64,000 bases of DNA from UBA1413 sp037447215 (GCA_037447215.1 JBBIHB010000006.1:1-64000); one strand, 5' to 3'. Numbered from the stretch's first letter, positions 33,204 through 42,325 are shown. Translations and numbers: made by a program. Notes: generated by a model from the sequence alone, not told the origin.

Positions 33204-34640
33204 TTAAAACTCAGCATTTTTAGGTGTGCGCGGAAAGGCAATAACGTCGCGGATGTTACCCATTCCAGTAATAAACTGGATAAATCGTTCAAACCCTAGA
33301 CCAAAGCCGCTGTGTGGAACTGTTCCAAACTGGCGGATGTCGAGAAACCACCACATCTCCTCAACCGGTATGTTCATTTCGTTCATGCGGGCCACCAGTT
33401 TATCGTAATTTTCTTCACGCTGCGACCCTCCGATAATTTCACCTATCTGTGGAAACAGGACATCCATGGCCGCAACGGTTTTGCCATCGTCGTTTTGTTT
33501 CATATAAAATGCCTTGATCTCTTTCGGATAGTTGAACAGGATTACAGGTTTTTTTAAATGTTTTTCAACTAGGTAGCGTTCATGTTCACTTTGCAGGTCA
33601 ACGCCCCACTCAACCGGGAACTGAAATTTCTTCTTTTTGTAGTGGTTCGAATTTTTAAGAATATCGATTGCTTCAGTATAAGTAAGCCTTACGAAATTGT
33701 TTTCGGCAACAAATTTCAGCTTTTCAATCAAATCCATCGATTGCTGATCGGCTGGTTTGCCCTTTTCTTCTTCTTTAAGCCTCGAAGAAAGAAATTCCAG
33801 GTCGTCGGGGCAATTATCGAGAGCATATCGGATAAGCGATTTCAGAAAATCTTCGGCCAGGTCCATATTGTCTTTCAGATCATAAAAAGCCATTTCGGGC
33901 TCAATCATCCAGAATTCGGCCAGGTGGCGTGAGGTATTTGAATTTTCAGCGCGGAAGGTAGGCCCGAATGTGTAAATTTCACCCAAAGCCGTAGCGCCAA
34001 GTTCACCTTCGAGCTGCCCCGATACGGTGAGATTGGTTGGCCTTCCAAAGAAATCTTCCGAATAATCCACTTTTCCATCTTCATTAATCGGAGGATTCTG
34101 TGAATCGAGGGTGGTAACCCTGAACATCTGACCGGCACCTTCAGCATCCGATGCGGTTATTATGGGGGTGTGAAGGTAGAAAAACCCTTTCCGGTTAAAA
34201 TAATCATGAATGGCAAAAGCCATGGCATGGCGGATCCTGAATATTGCACCAAAAGTGTTGGTACGGAAACGCAGGTGGGCATTTTCGCGGAGAAATTCGA
34301 GCGAATGCTTTTTGGGCTGAATGGGATATTTTTCCGGGTCTGACTTGCCATAAATTTCAATGTTCCGGGCAACCAGTTCTACTTTTTGCCCACTACCCTG
34401 TGATTCAACCAATTGGCCGGAAACTGCAAGCGAAGTACTTGTATTGATGTCTTTCAGCAACTCTTCCCCAAATATTTCGGTGTTGGCTACAATCTGCAGG
34501 TTGTTGATGGTTGATCCATCATTCAGTGCAATAAAATTTACGTTTTTACTGCTCCGTTTTGTCCTTACCCAACCCTTTACCAATACTATGGAACCGGTTT
34601 CGCCATTTTGCAGGATTTCCTTTACTTTTTTGCGTATCAT
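33204..34640 (-). CDS. asnS: Asparaginyl-tRNA synthetase
   Basis: This 478-residue class II synthetase charges tRNA-Asn. It has an N-terminal OB-fold anticodon-binding domain (VLVKGWVRTKRSSKNVNFI), then motif 2 (TFRAENSNTSRHLAEFWMIE) and motif 3 (GFGLGFERFIQFITG, near the end). Asparagine rather than aspartate specificity is judged from the overall AsnS-like sequence. Confidence 0.95.
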   Translation of the reverse strand: MIRKKVKEILQNGETGSIVLVKGWVRTKRSSKNVNFIALNDGSTINNLQIVANTEIFGEELLKDINTSTSLAVSGQLVESQGSGQKVELVARNIEIYGKSDPEKYPIQPKKHSLEFLRENAHLRFRTNTFGAIFRIRHAMAFAIHDYFNRKGFFYLHTPIITASDAEGAGQMFRVTTLDSQNPPINEDGKVDYSEDFFGRPTNLTVSGQLEGELGATALGEIYTFGPTFRAENSNTSRHLAEFWMIEPEMAFYDLKDNMDLAEDFLKSLIRYALDNCPDDLEFLSSRLKEEEKGKPADQQSMDLIEKLKFVAENNFVRLTYTEAIDILKNSNHYKKKKFQFPVEWGVDLQSEHERYLVEKHLKKPVILFNYPKEIKAFYMKQNDDGKTVAAMDVLFPQIGEIIGGSQREENYDKLVARMNEMNIPVEEMWWFLDIRQFGTVPHSGFGLGFERFIQFITGMGNIRDVIAFPRTPKNAEF

Positions 34641-34670
34641 ATAATTCAGTATGCATTTAATCGAGGGTTA

Positions 34671-34678
34671 CAAAAGTA
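34671..34678 (-). promoter_or_regulatory. -7 box for asnS
   Basis: Read on the minus strand this is TACTTTTG, 31 bases upstream of the asnS start. Confidence 0.45.
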
Positions 34679-34793
34679 AAGTTTTCATCCGAAAATCGGA
34701 CGAAACAGAATGATTCTGCAGAATTCTTTAATTTTAAATAACTGCTCAGGAAAATTTTGGTATAAAACCGGTAAAGAGCGGAATATGATAGTT

Positions 34794-35807
34794 TTACTCC
34801 ACAAAAGTGATCCACCCATGAACATCGGGTTCATCGCCGTACTGAATTGCCCTGAGTTTGTTGTATAACCTGGTGCTCCACGGCCCAGGATCGGTTCCGT
34901 AATTGAATTCACGGTTTTCGTCGGCATCAAAAATCCGTTTGATTGGCGAAATTACTGCAGCGGTGCCACATGCCCCTACCTCTTCGAAAGTGGCCAGCTC
35001 TTCGTAGGAAACTTTTCGTTTTTCTACCTTAAGGCCCAATTCGGACGCAAGGGTCATCAGGCTTTTATTGGTTATCGACGGAAGAATGGATTCCGATTCG
35101 GGTGTAACATAGGTTTGGTGTTTAATTCCAAAAAAATTGGCCGGGCCACATTCATCGATGTATTTTTTTTCTTTACTGTCGAGATAAAGAACGGCCGAAT
35201 AACCGCCCTTTTTTGCTTTTTGGCCTGCAACCAGGCTTGCGGCATAATTTCCACCCACTTTATATTTTCCTGTTCCCTGCGGAGCAGCACGGTCAAATTC
35301 CTTCGTTATAAGTAGTTCGGTAGGTTTGAAACCTTCTGGAAAATATGGGCCAACAGGCATCACAAAAACCACAAATAGATATTCATTGGCAGGTTTTACA
35401 CCGATTTCGGGGCCAGTACCAATTAGTAATGGCCTGATGTACAAAGCAGCACCCGATTCGTATGGGGGTACGTATCCACTGTTGAGCTTAACGGCAAGTT
35501 TTACTGCTTTTTCAAATATTTCGACCGGAAGTTTTTCCATCATTATCCCATCGCATGATGATTGCATACGTGCAGCATTGTCAACAAGTCTGAAAATCCT
35601 GATTTTCCCGTCTTTCCCTTTGAAGGCTTTAAGTCCCTCAAAAGCTTCCTGTCCGTAATGCAGGGATGTGGCTGCCATGTGTATATTCAGGTATTCGGAT
35701 GAACTTACCTCAAGCTCTCCCCATTTTCCGTTACGAAAATAGCAACGAACATTGTAATCGGTTTTGCGGTATCCGAATCCAAGGTTTTTCCAATCAAAGT
35801 TTTCCAT
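34794..35807 (-). CDS. ilvE: Branched-chain amino acid aminotransferase
   Basis: This 337-residue PLP-dependent fold-type IV enzyme transaminates Leu, Ile and Val. It shows LHYGQEAFEGLKAFKG near residue 50, the PLP-lysine region GTGKYKVGGNYAASL (near 180), YLDSKEKKYIDECGPANFF, and the phosphate-binding GACGTAAVISPI. The 153-base gap to asnS holds only short inverted repeats; the two genes are separate units. Confidence 0.94.
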   Translation of the reverse strand: MENFDWKNLGFGYRKTDYNVRCYFRNGKWGELEVSSSEYLNIHMAATSLHYGQEAFEGLKAFKGKDGKIRIFRLVDNAARMQSSCDGIMMEKLPVEIFEKAVKLAVKLNSGYVPPYESGAALYIRPLLIGTGPEIGVKPANEYLFVVFVMPVGPYFPEGFKPTELLITKEFDRAAPQGTGKYKVGGNYAASLVAGQKAKKGGYSAVLYLDSKEKKYIDECGPANFFGIKHQTYVTPESESILPSITNKSLMTLASELGLKVEKRKVSYEELATFEEVGACGTAAVISPIKRIFDADENREFNYGTDPGPWSTRLYNKLRAIQYGDEPDVHGWITFVE

Positions 35808-35918
35808 TATTGACTTTTTTCGGTTTTTAATATTTGCTTCAAAATAACGAAAAATTGAGCAACAAAATGAGGAGTTTTATCACAATCATTCCTGCAAAGT
35901 TTATCAAATGTCCTGTTA

Positions 35919-36095
35919 TTATGGTTTCGGCCTTTTAAACCGCATGTACATCCGGATAAAAAATACGAGCGCCGACAAAACCAATACCCCTAAAACGACA
36001 TAATTGGGTACAGCAACAAAATTGGCAAAATAGTTAATTGCCAGGAGCAGTAATGCCAGGGTCAGCAAGGTGTAGATGTTGTTAATGAGTTGCAT
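35919..36095 (-). CDS. Small two-helix membrane protein, 58 residues
   Basis: A minus-strand ATG (36095) opens a 58-codon frame ending in TAA (35921-35919). The protein has two clear membrane segments (YTLLTLALLLLAINYFANFV and NYVVLGVLVLSALVFFI) and a basic tail (RMYMRFKRPKP). Hydrophobic patterning and the positive C-terminus argue that it is real although short. It lies 29 bases downstream of the DUF2797 gene and may be co-transcribed. I recognise no family. Confidence 0.6.
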   Translation of the reverse strand: MQLINNIYTLLTLALLLLAINYFANFVAVPNYVVLGVLVLSALVFFIRMYMRFKRPKP

Positions 36096-36124
36096 GATGT
36101 TTCAAATTTTTATTCAAAATTTCT

Positions 36125-36925
36125 TCAGACGCTGATTTTCAGATAATAACCATTGTGTTTCCTGATATTCAACACACTTCCATTATCGAAAATCAGATAT
36201 TGCCCCTTAATTCCTGTAAGGATATTTTCAACTACCGGATCGTTGTCGAACGAAATGCGTTTAATATTTTCAGGATATTTTAAAACGGGATATTCGATGG
36301 CTGTGATTTCTGATTTATCAATGGCATACTTCAGAAGTTCGGCCGGAAGCAGGTTTAATGCCTTCAATTTCTCTTCCTGCAGGTCGAATTCACCAGTTTT
36401 GTTTTGAAGCATATCTCGCCAGTTGGTTTTATCGCCCATGTACTGTTTAAGCCAGACTTCGATAATTCCTGCAATATGGCGGTTGGGTGTTTTGGCAATA
36501 ACAATGGCCATACTGGCCCCCTGGTCTATCCATCTTGCGGGTACCTGGTGGTAACGGGTAACTCCAACTTTTATATCGGACGATGCTGCCAGATAAACAA
36601 AATGGTCAATTAGGTCATGTTTCATAGCCCATTCCATATCGCGGGCCATACCAAAATGGGCCTTACTCAGTTCGGGACGAACAATGGATTCGCTTGCTTC
36701 GGGGGCAGTTTGCAGGCAACTGTAACAAAATCCCTGCCCAAACGAAGTTTTGGTTTGTTTGCCGCACGAAATACAATTGATCTGTCCGGTAAATTCCAAT
36801 CTGATTTTTTTTCCCAACAGGTTGTTCATACTCAATTCCTGTTTGCCGGCGGGTAAATAATATTGTACCGGTTCCGACAATTCGTTCTTCATTTTCAAAA
36901 TATTACCTTCTATTTCAGTTTTCAA
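36125..36925 (-). CDS. DUF2797 domain-containing protein
   Basis: This 266-residue cytoplasmic protein has a four-cysteine zinc-binding pair (CISCGKQ at about residue 50 and CYSCLQ at about 67) followed by the DUF2797 region (IKVGVTRYHQVPARWIDQGA). Its function is unknown. The 36925 start is a TTG; it is kept because the following residues (EIEGNILKM) resemble the N-terminus I expect for homologues (GN-LxKM). The first ATG is at 36892 and would drop 11 residues. Confidence 0.82.
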   Translation of the reverse strand: MKTEIEGNILKMKNELSEPVQYYLPAGKQELSMNNLLGKKIRLEFTGQINCISCGKQTKTSFGQGFCYSCLQTAPEASESIVRPELSKAHFGMARDMEWAMKHDLIDHFVYLAASSDIKVGVTRYHQVPARWIDQGASMAIVIAKTPNRHIAGIIEVWLKQYMGDKTNWRDMLQNKTGEFDLQEEKLKALNLLPAELLKYAIDKSEITAIEYPVLKYPENIKRISFDNDPVVENILTGIKGQYLIFDNGSVLNIRKHNGYYLKISV

Positions 36926-37159
36926 TTGGATAAATTTTTGTTTTAATTAATTTTCAATAAAATCAAACAGGCGACGAGAGTTAATTTTCATCCTTGTTCT
37001 TCGTCCTGCTTATTCGTCCGGAACTTGTGACAACGGTCGGAGGGGGTACACCTCACGCACCATCTGTCGCAATAGTTTTAAATTACGGGGATAAACCTGC
37101 CGCTATCAGTAAGCTCCATAAGTTTTAACCTATATTTTTCTTTTTTTTGATTCCATAAT

Positions 37160-38632
37160 TTAATTCTGATTTGCAAAACCTAATATTCCAATATACAACA
37201 ACTTTACAGCATCTTCCATAATTTCGGGGGTCAGACTATCAATATTATCGAGCGGATGGTGGTAATAAACCGGCTTAACTGTTCCTGTTGTCCAGAGTTG
37301 TAAAGTTGGATATCCTGCTTTTTCAAATACTGCGCCATCGGTACGGGGGCGTCCAAACGACATCCCCACCTCCGACGAAAGGAGGCTTCGGTTCAGATAA
37401 GTTTGATTGGCTGATTCGAAATGCTTATATATGTGGGGATATGACAATCCTCCGGAGAGGTGGAACCCTGTACCATTGCCAACCATATCGAGGTTAATCA
37501 TAAGAACACTATTTTCTTTAGGCCAAATATGTTCATCAACAAAGGCTTTACTGCCATAAAGGCCACACTCTTCGCCGCCAAAAAAGACAAAAATAACCGT
37601 TCGGGCAGGTTTTACTGCTGATGAAGCCATAACTTTTGCCATGCCCATGATATTGGCCACCCCCGAAGAATTATCGAGCGCTCCGGGGAAAACCATTCCC
37701 GGGCTTCCCACCCCATCGAGGTGGGCGCCCACAATTATAGCTTCGTGTTTTAATAACGGGTCATAGCCTTTGATCATCCCGATTACGTTACACGAACGGG
37801 CTTCGGGGTAATGGCGGGTTTTTGCAAATAGGGCTACCCGTCTTCCCGTACTGAAAGATGAAGGACTCATAGCTTTTATGATTCCTGCTTTCAGATCAGT
37901 AAATTTATGCCCGGTTCCTTTCAGAATTTCATCTGCAACCTCCACGCTGATGTGTGCATAGACAAAACCTTCGAGATATAAAGTATTTGGGTTGGCTGTT
38001 AACCCCACATACAAAAGGCCGGCAGCGCCAAGTTGGTGTGCGCGCTGAAATTTATAACGATGGTAACTATATGGTTCCCATGCGCTTAGTGCCGAATCGT
38101 TTCGGGTATAAGGAACACCGGATTCGATCATTACAATTTTTCCTTTTACATCGAGGCCGCTGTAATCGTCGTAATTCAATTCTGGCGCCGAAATACCAAA
38201 ACCAGCATACACCACATCTCCTGAAATATTTCCTGAAGCAGAGTTGGATCCAGGGAAAAAATCATCCGGAAATTTAAGTTTCCATATTTTTTCACCCGAT
38301 CCTGATAAAGGCATTATTTTAACGCTTCCCGGTTCCAAAACTTCAGTCCAGGCATTGGGGAACCATTGGAAAAAACTATTATTACCTGCTCCGGGTTGGA
38401 GACCCCATTCCTTCAAATGATCGGCAACCCATTGGGCTGAAGCTTCATATCCGGGCGATCCCGATAACCGGCCCCCAAATTTTTCATGGCTCAATTCCGA
38501 CACGTATTCCAGCAAATCGTGGCTCGATATTTCATGAAAAATATCTATATCAATTGATAGGTTTTGTTGGGCCGAAGTTGTGATTCCTATGCACCAGATA
38601 AAAATGAGTATAAGTGAAAACAATTTTTTCAT
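37160..38632 (-). CDS. Secreted M28 family zinc aminopeptidase
   Basis: The 490-residue protein has a signal peptide (LFSLILIFIWCIGITTSAQ). A PA-type insert follows at about residues 130-250 (GDVVYAGFGISAPELNYDDY). The M28 peptidase core has metal ligands in GAHLDG, GALDNSSG, the general base in GGEECGLYG, and later YYHHPLDNIDS. It should remove N-terminal residues from peptides in the periplasm or outside the cell. The 234 bases between it and DUF2797 contain no recognisable feature. Confidence 0.9.
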   Translation of the reverse strand: MKKLFSLILIFIWCIGITTSAQQNLSIDIDIFHEISSHDLLEYVSELSHEKFGGRLSGSPGYEASAQWVADHLKEWGLQPGAGNNSFFQWFPNAWTEVLEPGSVKIMPLSGSGEKIWKLKFPDDFFPGSNSASGNISGDVVYAGFGISAPELNYDDYSGLDVKGKIVMIESGVPYTRNDSALSAWEPYSYHRYKFQRAHQLGAAGLLYVGLTANPNTLYLEGFVYAHISVEVADEILKGTGHKFTDLKAGIIKAMSPSSFSTGRRVALFAKTRHYPEARSCNVIGMIKGYDPLLKHEAIIVGAHLDGVGSPGMVFPGALDNSSGVANIMGMAKVMASSAVKPARTVIFVFFGGEECGLYGSKAFVDEHIWPKENSVLMINLDMVGNGTGFHLSGGLSYPHIYKHFESANQTYLNRSLLSSEVGMSFGRPRTDGAVFEKAGYPTLQLWTTGTVKPVYYHHPLDNIDSLTPEIMEDAVKLLYIGILGFANQN

Positions 38633-38653
38633 TATTTTGGATTTTGCTGAATT

Positions 38654-39793
38654 TCACTTACGTATGATCCTGATAATCGACAAAAGAGTATCGGCAAATA
38701 TGATTTTTGAATTTCCGTTACGGCTGATATGCAGATATCCATCTTCGAATAACCGATTGAAATGCATAACATTCCGTTCGTTGATAAAAGGTGAAAATTT
38801 GGTTCCGAAATTCTTTTCTTCACGGTTAAGGTAAACCAATCTGGGCTTCTCTAAGTTCATTACAAAAAACTCGCGTGTCCTTTGCATGGCATACTGGAAA
38901 AATTCTTTCTGGCGTTCACGGCCAATGCCGGAAAGTTCTTCTGCCACATCGAGCAATTCAGGAATTTTTGCGGTTTCTTTTCCGGCACCAAAACCAAGCC
39001 TCATGATTTTCTGAAACATTTCAAAAAAATATTGTTTATCATCCGTTGGTTCGGAATATTCGAGCGCTTTCAGGTAATTGCCATTGGCATGGTGTATCAT
39101 TTCAGCAACCGTTTCAGGATCGTAACCACCTGCATTCAATAAATATTCCTGAAGATCGGTATCGCTGATGCGGGGTATTTTTATTATTTGTGTCCTCGAC
39201 CTGATGGTAGCTATTATGTCGGCTTCATTTTCGGTTACCAGGAGGAAAAGGGTTTTCGCCGGCGGTTCCTCGATCATTTTAAGTAATTTATTCGAACAGG
39301 AAAGGTTCATTTTTTCGGGCAACCAGATAATCATTACCTTAAACTCTGCTTCGAAAGGCTTCATGCTCAATTTACGGATAATACTACCGCTTTCGTGGGC
39401 ATAAATTGTAAGCTGTGAATTTTCGGCCTCAATGAGCTGTCCCCATTTATTCAGGCTGAAATAGGCCGATTGAGCTATCAATTCCCTCCACTGCGGAAGA
39501 AAATCGTCGCAAAAGGCCTTTTGCACTGAATTGGGTTTATAAATCGGAAAAACAAAATGAAGGTCGGGATGGGCAAGCTTCACATACTTTTTACACGACG
39601 GGCAAATTCCACAACTGTCATTTTCAGTTCGGTTCCTGCATACAATATATTGGGCATAGGCAAGTGCAAGTGCCATTTTACCATTACCCTCAGGGCCCGA
39701 AAAAAGCTGTGCATGGCTAATCCTCTCCTCGTGTACCGATCTGATAAGCCTGTTTATTACCTTCGATTGTCCAATAACATCTTTAAAAAACAT
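38654..39793 (-). CDS. holB: DNA polymerase III delta' subunit
   Basis: HolB is part of the clamp loader. The 379-residue protein (from ATG 39793; the frame extends to 39832 without family resemblance) starts MFFKDVIGQSKVINRL. It has a Walker A-like SGPEGNGKMALA, the zinc-module cysteines (CRNRTENDSCGICPSC, residues about 55-70), and the AAA+ sensor region TIRSRTQIIKIPR. The dnaE gene for the polymerase subunit lies 8 kb further on. Confidence 0.88.
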   Translation of the reverse strand: MFFKDVIGQSKVINRLIRSVHEERISHAQLFSGPEGNGKMALALAYAQYIVCRNRTENDSCGICPSCKKYVKLAHPDLHFVFPIYKPNSVQKAFCDDFLPQWRELIAQSAYFSLNKWGQLIEAENSQLTIYAHESGSIIRKLSMKPFEAEFKVMIIWLPEKMNLSCSNKLLKMIEEPPAKTLFLLVTENEADIIATIRSRTQIIKIPRISDTDLQEYLLNAGGYDPETVAEMIHHANGNYLKALEYSEPTDDKQYFFEMFQKIMRLGFGAGKETAKIPELLDVAEELSGIGRERQKEFFQYAMQRTREFFVMNLEKPRLVYLNREEKNFGTKFSPFINERNVMHFNRLFEDGYLHISRNGNSKIIFADTLLSIIRIIRK

Positions 39794-39897
39794 AGTTTTG
39801 AATTTTAACCCGCCTTTTTTGCCAATAGCCAAAAATAGATTTTTCCTGCTTATTTCAGGTTTTTTTTGTAAAACGATTTTTTGAGAAACATAGTTAT

Positions 39898-39976
39898 TAT
39901 TTGAACATTAAATTCATTTCTCGAGAAAGGGCATTAAATGGTGTTCGATAGATATTTGTTATATTTGAACATTAAA
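39898..39976 (+). repeat. Paired 15-base direct repeat in the pgk upstream region
   Basis: TATTTGAACATTAAA occurs at 39898-39912 and again at 39962-39976, 64 bases apart. The second copy overlaps the likely pgk -7 box. The two copies may mark a duplicated promoter or a regulator site. Confidence 0.5.
39960..39967 (+). promoter_or_regulatory. -7 box for pgk
   Basis: TATATTTG matches TAnnTTTG, 29 bases before the pgk ATG. Confidence 0.5.
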
Positions 39977-39996
39977 ATCAACTAATTATAAGAGAT

Positions 39997-41187
39997 ATGC
40001 AGAACATACATTCTTACGATTTCACTGGAAAGAAGGCATTGATCAGGGTAGATTTCAATGTACCTCTCAACGAGAATTTCGAAGTTACCGACGATACCCG
40101 GATCTGGGCAGCCATCCCCACTATTAAAAAGGTGATAGAAGGGGGTGGTTCACCCGTAATCATGTCACATTTTGGCAGGCCAAAAGATGGGCCTACGGAT
40201 AAATATTCGATGCGCCATTTGGTAGCGCCTTTCAGCAAACTGTTGGGAACAGAGGTAAAACTTGCTCCCGATTGTATTGGGGATGAGGTAAAAACCATGG
40301 CAAAAGCACTGCAACCAGGCGAAGTGTTGTTGCTCGAAAATCTGCGTTTCCACAAGGGAGAAGAGAAGGGCGATGTTGAATTTGCCCACAAGCTAGCCGA
40401 AAACGGGGATTGTTGGATTAATGATGCATTTGGGACAGCACATCGCGCACATGCTTCAACTGCTGTAATGGCACAGTTCTTTCCCAACGATAAAATGTTT
40501 GGTTATCTGATTGAAAGTGAACTCGAAAGCCTCGACAAAGTTCTGAAAAACCCGCAACGCCCGCTTACCGCAATCATGGGAGGCGCTAAGGTTTCGACCA
40601 AAATTACTATTATCGAAAACCTGCTTGATAAAGTTGACAACCTTATTCTTGGCGGTGGTATGACTTTTACATTTGTTAAAGCAAAGGGTGGAAACATCGG
40701 AACTTCGCTTTGTGAAGAGGAATACCTCGAAACTGCCTTGAATATTGAAAAACTTGCAAAAGAAAAAGGTGTGAATATTTATATGGCTACCGATGTTTTG
40801 GCTGCTGACGCCTTTGCCGCTGATGCCAACACTAAGGTAGTGGCTGCCAGCGAAATTCCTGACGGATGGATGGGCTTGGATGTAGGCGCTGAGAGCATTG
40901 CAAGTTTTAAAAAGGTTATCGAAAATTCAGGAACAATTCTTTGGAATGGTCCGGTTGGTGTTTTCGAAATGGAAAAATTTGCCAGCGGTTCAATTGCTGT
41001 TGGTGAAGCTATTGTTGCCGCAACTCGAAAGGGCGCCTTTTCGCTTGTAGGTGGTGGCGATTCGGTAGCATGTGTTAACCAGTTTGGATTTGCAGATGGT
41101 GTCTCCTATATTTCAACTGCAGGTGGTGCATTGCTCGAATTCCTCGAAGGTAAAAACCTCCCTGGTGTTGCTGCCGTGCGCGACTGA
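39997..41187 (+). CDS. pgk: Phosphoglycerate kinase
   Basis: This 396-residue glycolytic enzyme interconverts 1,3-bisphosphoglycerate and 3-phosphoglycerate with ATP formation. It shows LIRVDFNVPLNE, SHFGRPKDGPTDKYSM (substrate Arg region), LLLENLRFHKGEE, the hinge region TAIMGGAKVSTKI, and the nucleotide loop GGGDSVACVNQFG. Length is normal. It has its own promoter and terminator, so it is monocistronic. Confidence 0.97.
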   Translation: MQNIHSYDFTGKKALIRVDFNVPLNENFEVTDDTRIWAAIPTIKKVIEGGGSPVIMSHFGRPKDGPTDKYSMRHLVAPFSKLLGTEVKLAPDCIGDEVKTMAKALQPGEVLLLENLRFHKGEEKGDVEFAHKLAENGDCWINDAFGTAHRAHASTAVMAQFFPNDKMFGYLIESELESLDKVLKNPQRPLTAIMGGAKVSTKITIIENLLDKVDNLILGGGMTFTFVKAKGGNIGTSLCEEEYLETALNIEKLAKEKGVNIYMATDVLAADAFAADANTKVVAASEIPDGWMGLDVGAESIASFKKVIENSGTILWNGPVGVFEMEKFASGSIAVGEAIVAATRKGAFSLVGGGDSVACVNQFGFADGVSYISTAGGALLEFLEGKNLPGVAAVRD

Positions 41188-41252
41188 TATTTGATCATTA
41201 AGCAGTTATTTCCAAAAGAAAGGTAATGAACCCTTTTAGGCGAAAGATACTT

Positions 41253-41276
41253 AAGCCCGGACTATCCGGGCTTTTT
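41253..41276 (+). terminator. Rho-independent terminator of pgk
   Basis: AAGCCCGG and CCGGGCTT form an eight-base-pair GC-rich stem with the loop ACTAT, continuing into TTT, about 65 bases after the pgk stop. Confidence 0.8.
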
Positions 41277-41306
41277 CAGTTTTATGGTACCTGATAACTA
41301 TTATAT

Positions 41307-41732
41307 ATGAAAAATTCGGATAAAACCAGTATCGTTTTTGAACATCACAACTGTGCACAAACAATTTTCAGCCTTTTTGCCACCGAATTGGGTATTCCCG
41401 AACAAACTGCATTGCGGATTGCTTCGGGTTTTGGAGGAGGAATGAACCGGGGCGAAACGTGTGGCGCGGTAACCGGTGCATATATGGTTATCGGGCTTAA
41501 GGCGGGTCATATCACAAGCCTGCCTGAGGAAATAGCACAATCCAGGGAATTGATAGAAAAGTTTAACGGTCTTTTTCTTTCAGAACATAATTTTTTGAAG
41601 TGCAGCGAGTTGTTAGGACACAACATGTCAAATCCAGACGAGCGTGAAATAGCCAAAGCCGAAGGACTTTTTGAAAACCGGTGCCCCAAATTCCTGAAAA
41701 CGTCAGCAAAAATTATTGAAGACCATTTCTGA
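41307..41732 (+). CDS. C_GCAxxG_C_C family protein
   Basis: This 141-residue redox-type protein shows the family cysteines in order: HNCAQTIF, FGGGMNRGETCGAVTG (the GCAxxG-like core is here as TCGAVTG), the lone Cys in LKCSELLG, and RCPKFLKTS near the end. Family members often sit near electron-transfer genes, and the conserved cysteines may bind metal; no function is proven. It is followed by the small DUF2892-like membrane gene. Confidence 0.85.
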   Translation: MKNSDKTSIVFEHHNCAQTIFSLFATELGIPEQTALRIASGFGGGMNRGETCGAVTGAYMVIGLKAGHITSLPEEIAQSRELIEKFNGLFLSEHNFLKCSELLGHNMSNPDEREIAKAEGLFENRCPKFLKTSAKIIEDHF

Positions 41733-41778
41733 GAACCATTTGTTTAGGTTTTTGTTATTACTTCAAAAATTATTGGTT

Positions 41779-41961
41779 ATGAAATGTAATGTTGGTAAAA
41801 CAGATCGGATTTTAAGGATAATTGCAGGACTGATTATAGCAATACTTGGAGTGGTGTTTAACACCTGGTGGGGACTTGTAGGACTTATTCCTCTTGTAAC
41901 CGGATTATTTGCCATCTGTCCGGCTTATCTCCTCCTGCGAATCAATACAGCCGGGGAATAA
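41779..41961 (+). CDS. DUF2892 (YgaP-type) small membrane protein
   Basis: The 60-residue protein starts MKCNVGKTDRILRIIAGL, the typical DUF2892 N-terminus, followed by two membrane helices (IIAGLIIAILGVVF and GLVGLIPLVTGLFAICPAYL). In other bacteria this domain is fused to or lies near rhodanese and sulfur-handling genes; none is visible here. ATG 41779 is preferred; the longer frame from 41716 overlaps the previous gene and its extra residues do not look like the family. Confidence 0.82.
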   Translation: MKCNVGKTDRILRIIAGLIIAILGVVFNTWWGLVGLIPLVTGLFAICPAYLLLRINTAGE

Positions 41962-42220
41962 CCTCAAATCATAGCCCCTAAAGATTTTTGTTCATCCCCG
42001 ATGAACCGAACCAAGTAATACCAGATTGTTTTTGGATGCCCTGTTGTCAATATGAGTCAATTTCTCATTAATATAGATGCCTGCTGAATAGTGAAAAGGT
42101 GACAAATTAAAATATTTTCTAGCACATTGGCTAATTATTAAAAATATTATTAACAATATTTAATCTTATTAAAAAAAAGTAAATTTTCAAATGACCTATT
42201 GACACGAATAAAATAGTATC
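41962..42220. other. AT-rich intergenic stretch
   Basis: There is no coding potential here. A seven-base-pair hairpin GTTCATC/GATGAAC (41990-42006) follows the DUF2892 stop and may end its transcript. Further on, AT-rich sequence includes the near-palindrome AAATATTattaacAATATTT, ahead of the small RNA promoter. Confidence 0.5.
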
Positions 42221-42228
42221 TACCTTTG
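42199..42228 (+). promoter_or_regulatory. Promoter of candidate small RNA
   Basis: A -33-like TTG (42199-42201, within TTGACA) is followed after 19 bases by the -7 box TACCTTTG (42221-42228). The same TTG and TACCTTTG pair with nearly the same spacing precedes the tRNA-Leu gene, which supports real promoter function. Confidence 0.6.
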
Positions 42229-42234
42229 ATGTAC

Positions 42235-42316
42235 TTCACGTCAGATATAGATCTGACATTGTGTGTTTGGGGGTTAACATTTGAAAAAGGGGAGCTGTCG
42301 AGCTCCCTTTTTCGTT
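42235..42316 (+). ncRNA. Candidate orphan small RNA, about 80 nt
   Basis: A promoter is followed directly by the 5' hairpin GTCAGAT-atag-ATCTGAC (42240-42257), an about 30-base single-stranded stretch (GTGTGTTTGGGGGTTAAC), and a strong intrinsic terminator. There is no open frame of note, and the next gene on this strand is far away (the GH2 gene is convergent). The unit therefore looks like an independently transcribed small RNA. I do not recognise a known family. The 5' end is estimated from the -7 box. Confidence 0.55.
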
Positions 42317-42319
42317 TTT
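42284..42319 (+). terminator. Intrinsic terminator of the candidate small RNA
   Basis: AAAAAGGGGAGCT pairs with AGCTCCCTTTTT around the tetraloop GTCG, followed by TTTTTCGTTTTT: a GC core flanked by A and T runs, typical of a rho-independent terminator. By symmetry it could also act on the minus strand. Confidence 0.8.
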
Positions 42320-42325
42320 AATGCT

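Noticed and set aside
36926..37159. Possible decayed gene between DUF2797 and the M28 peptidase
   Set aside because: No frame longer than about 20 codons gives a recognisable peptide on either strand.
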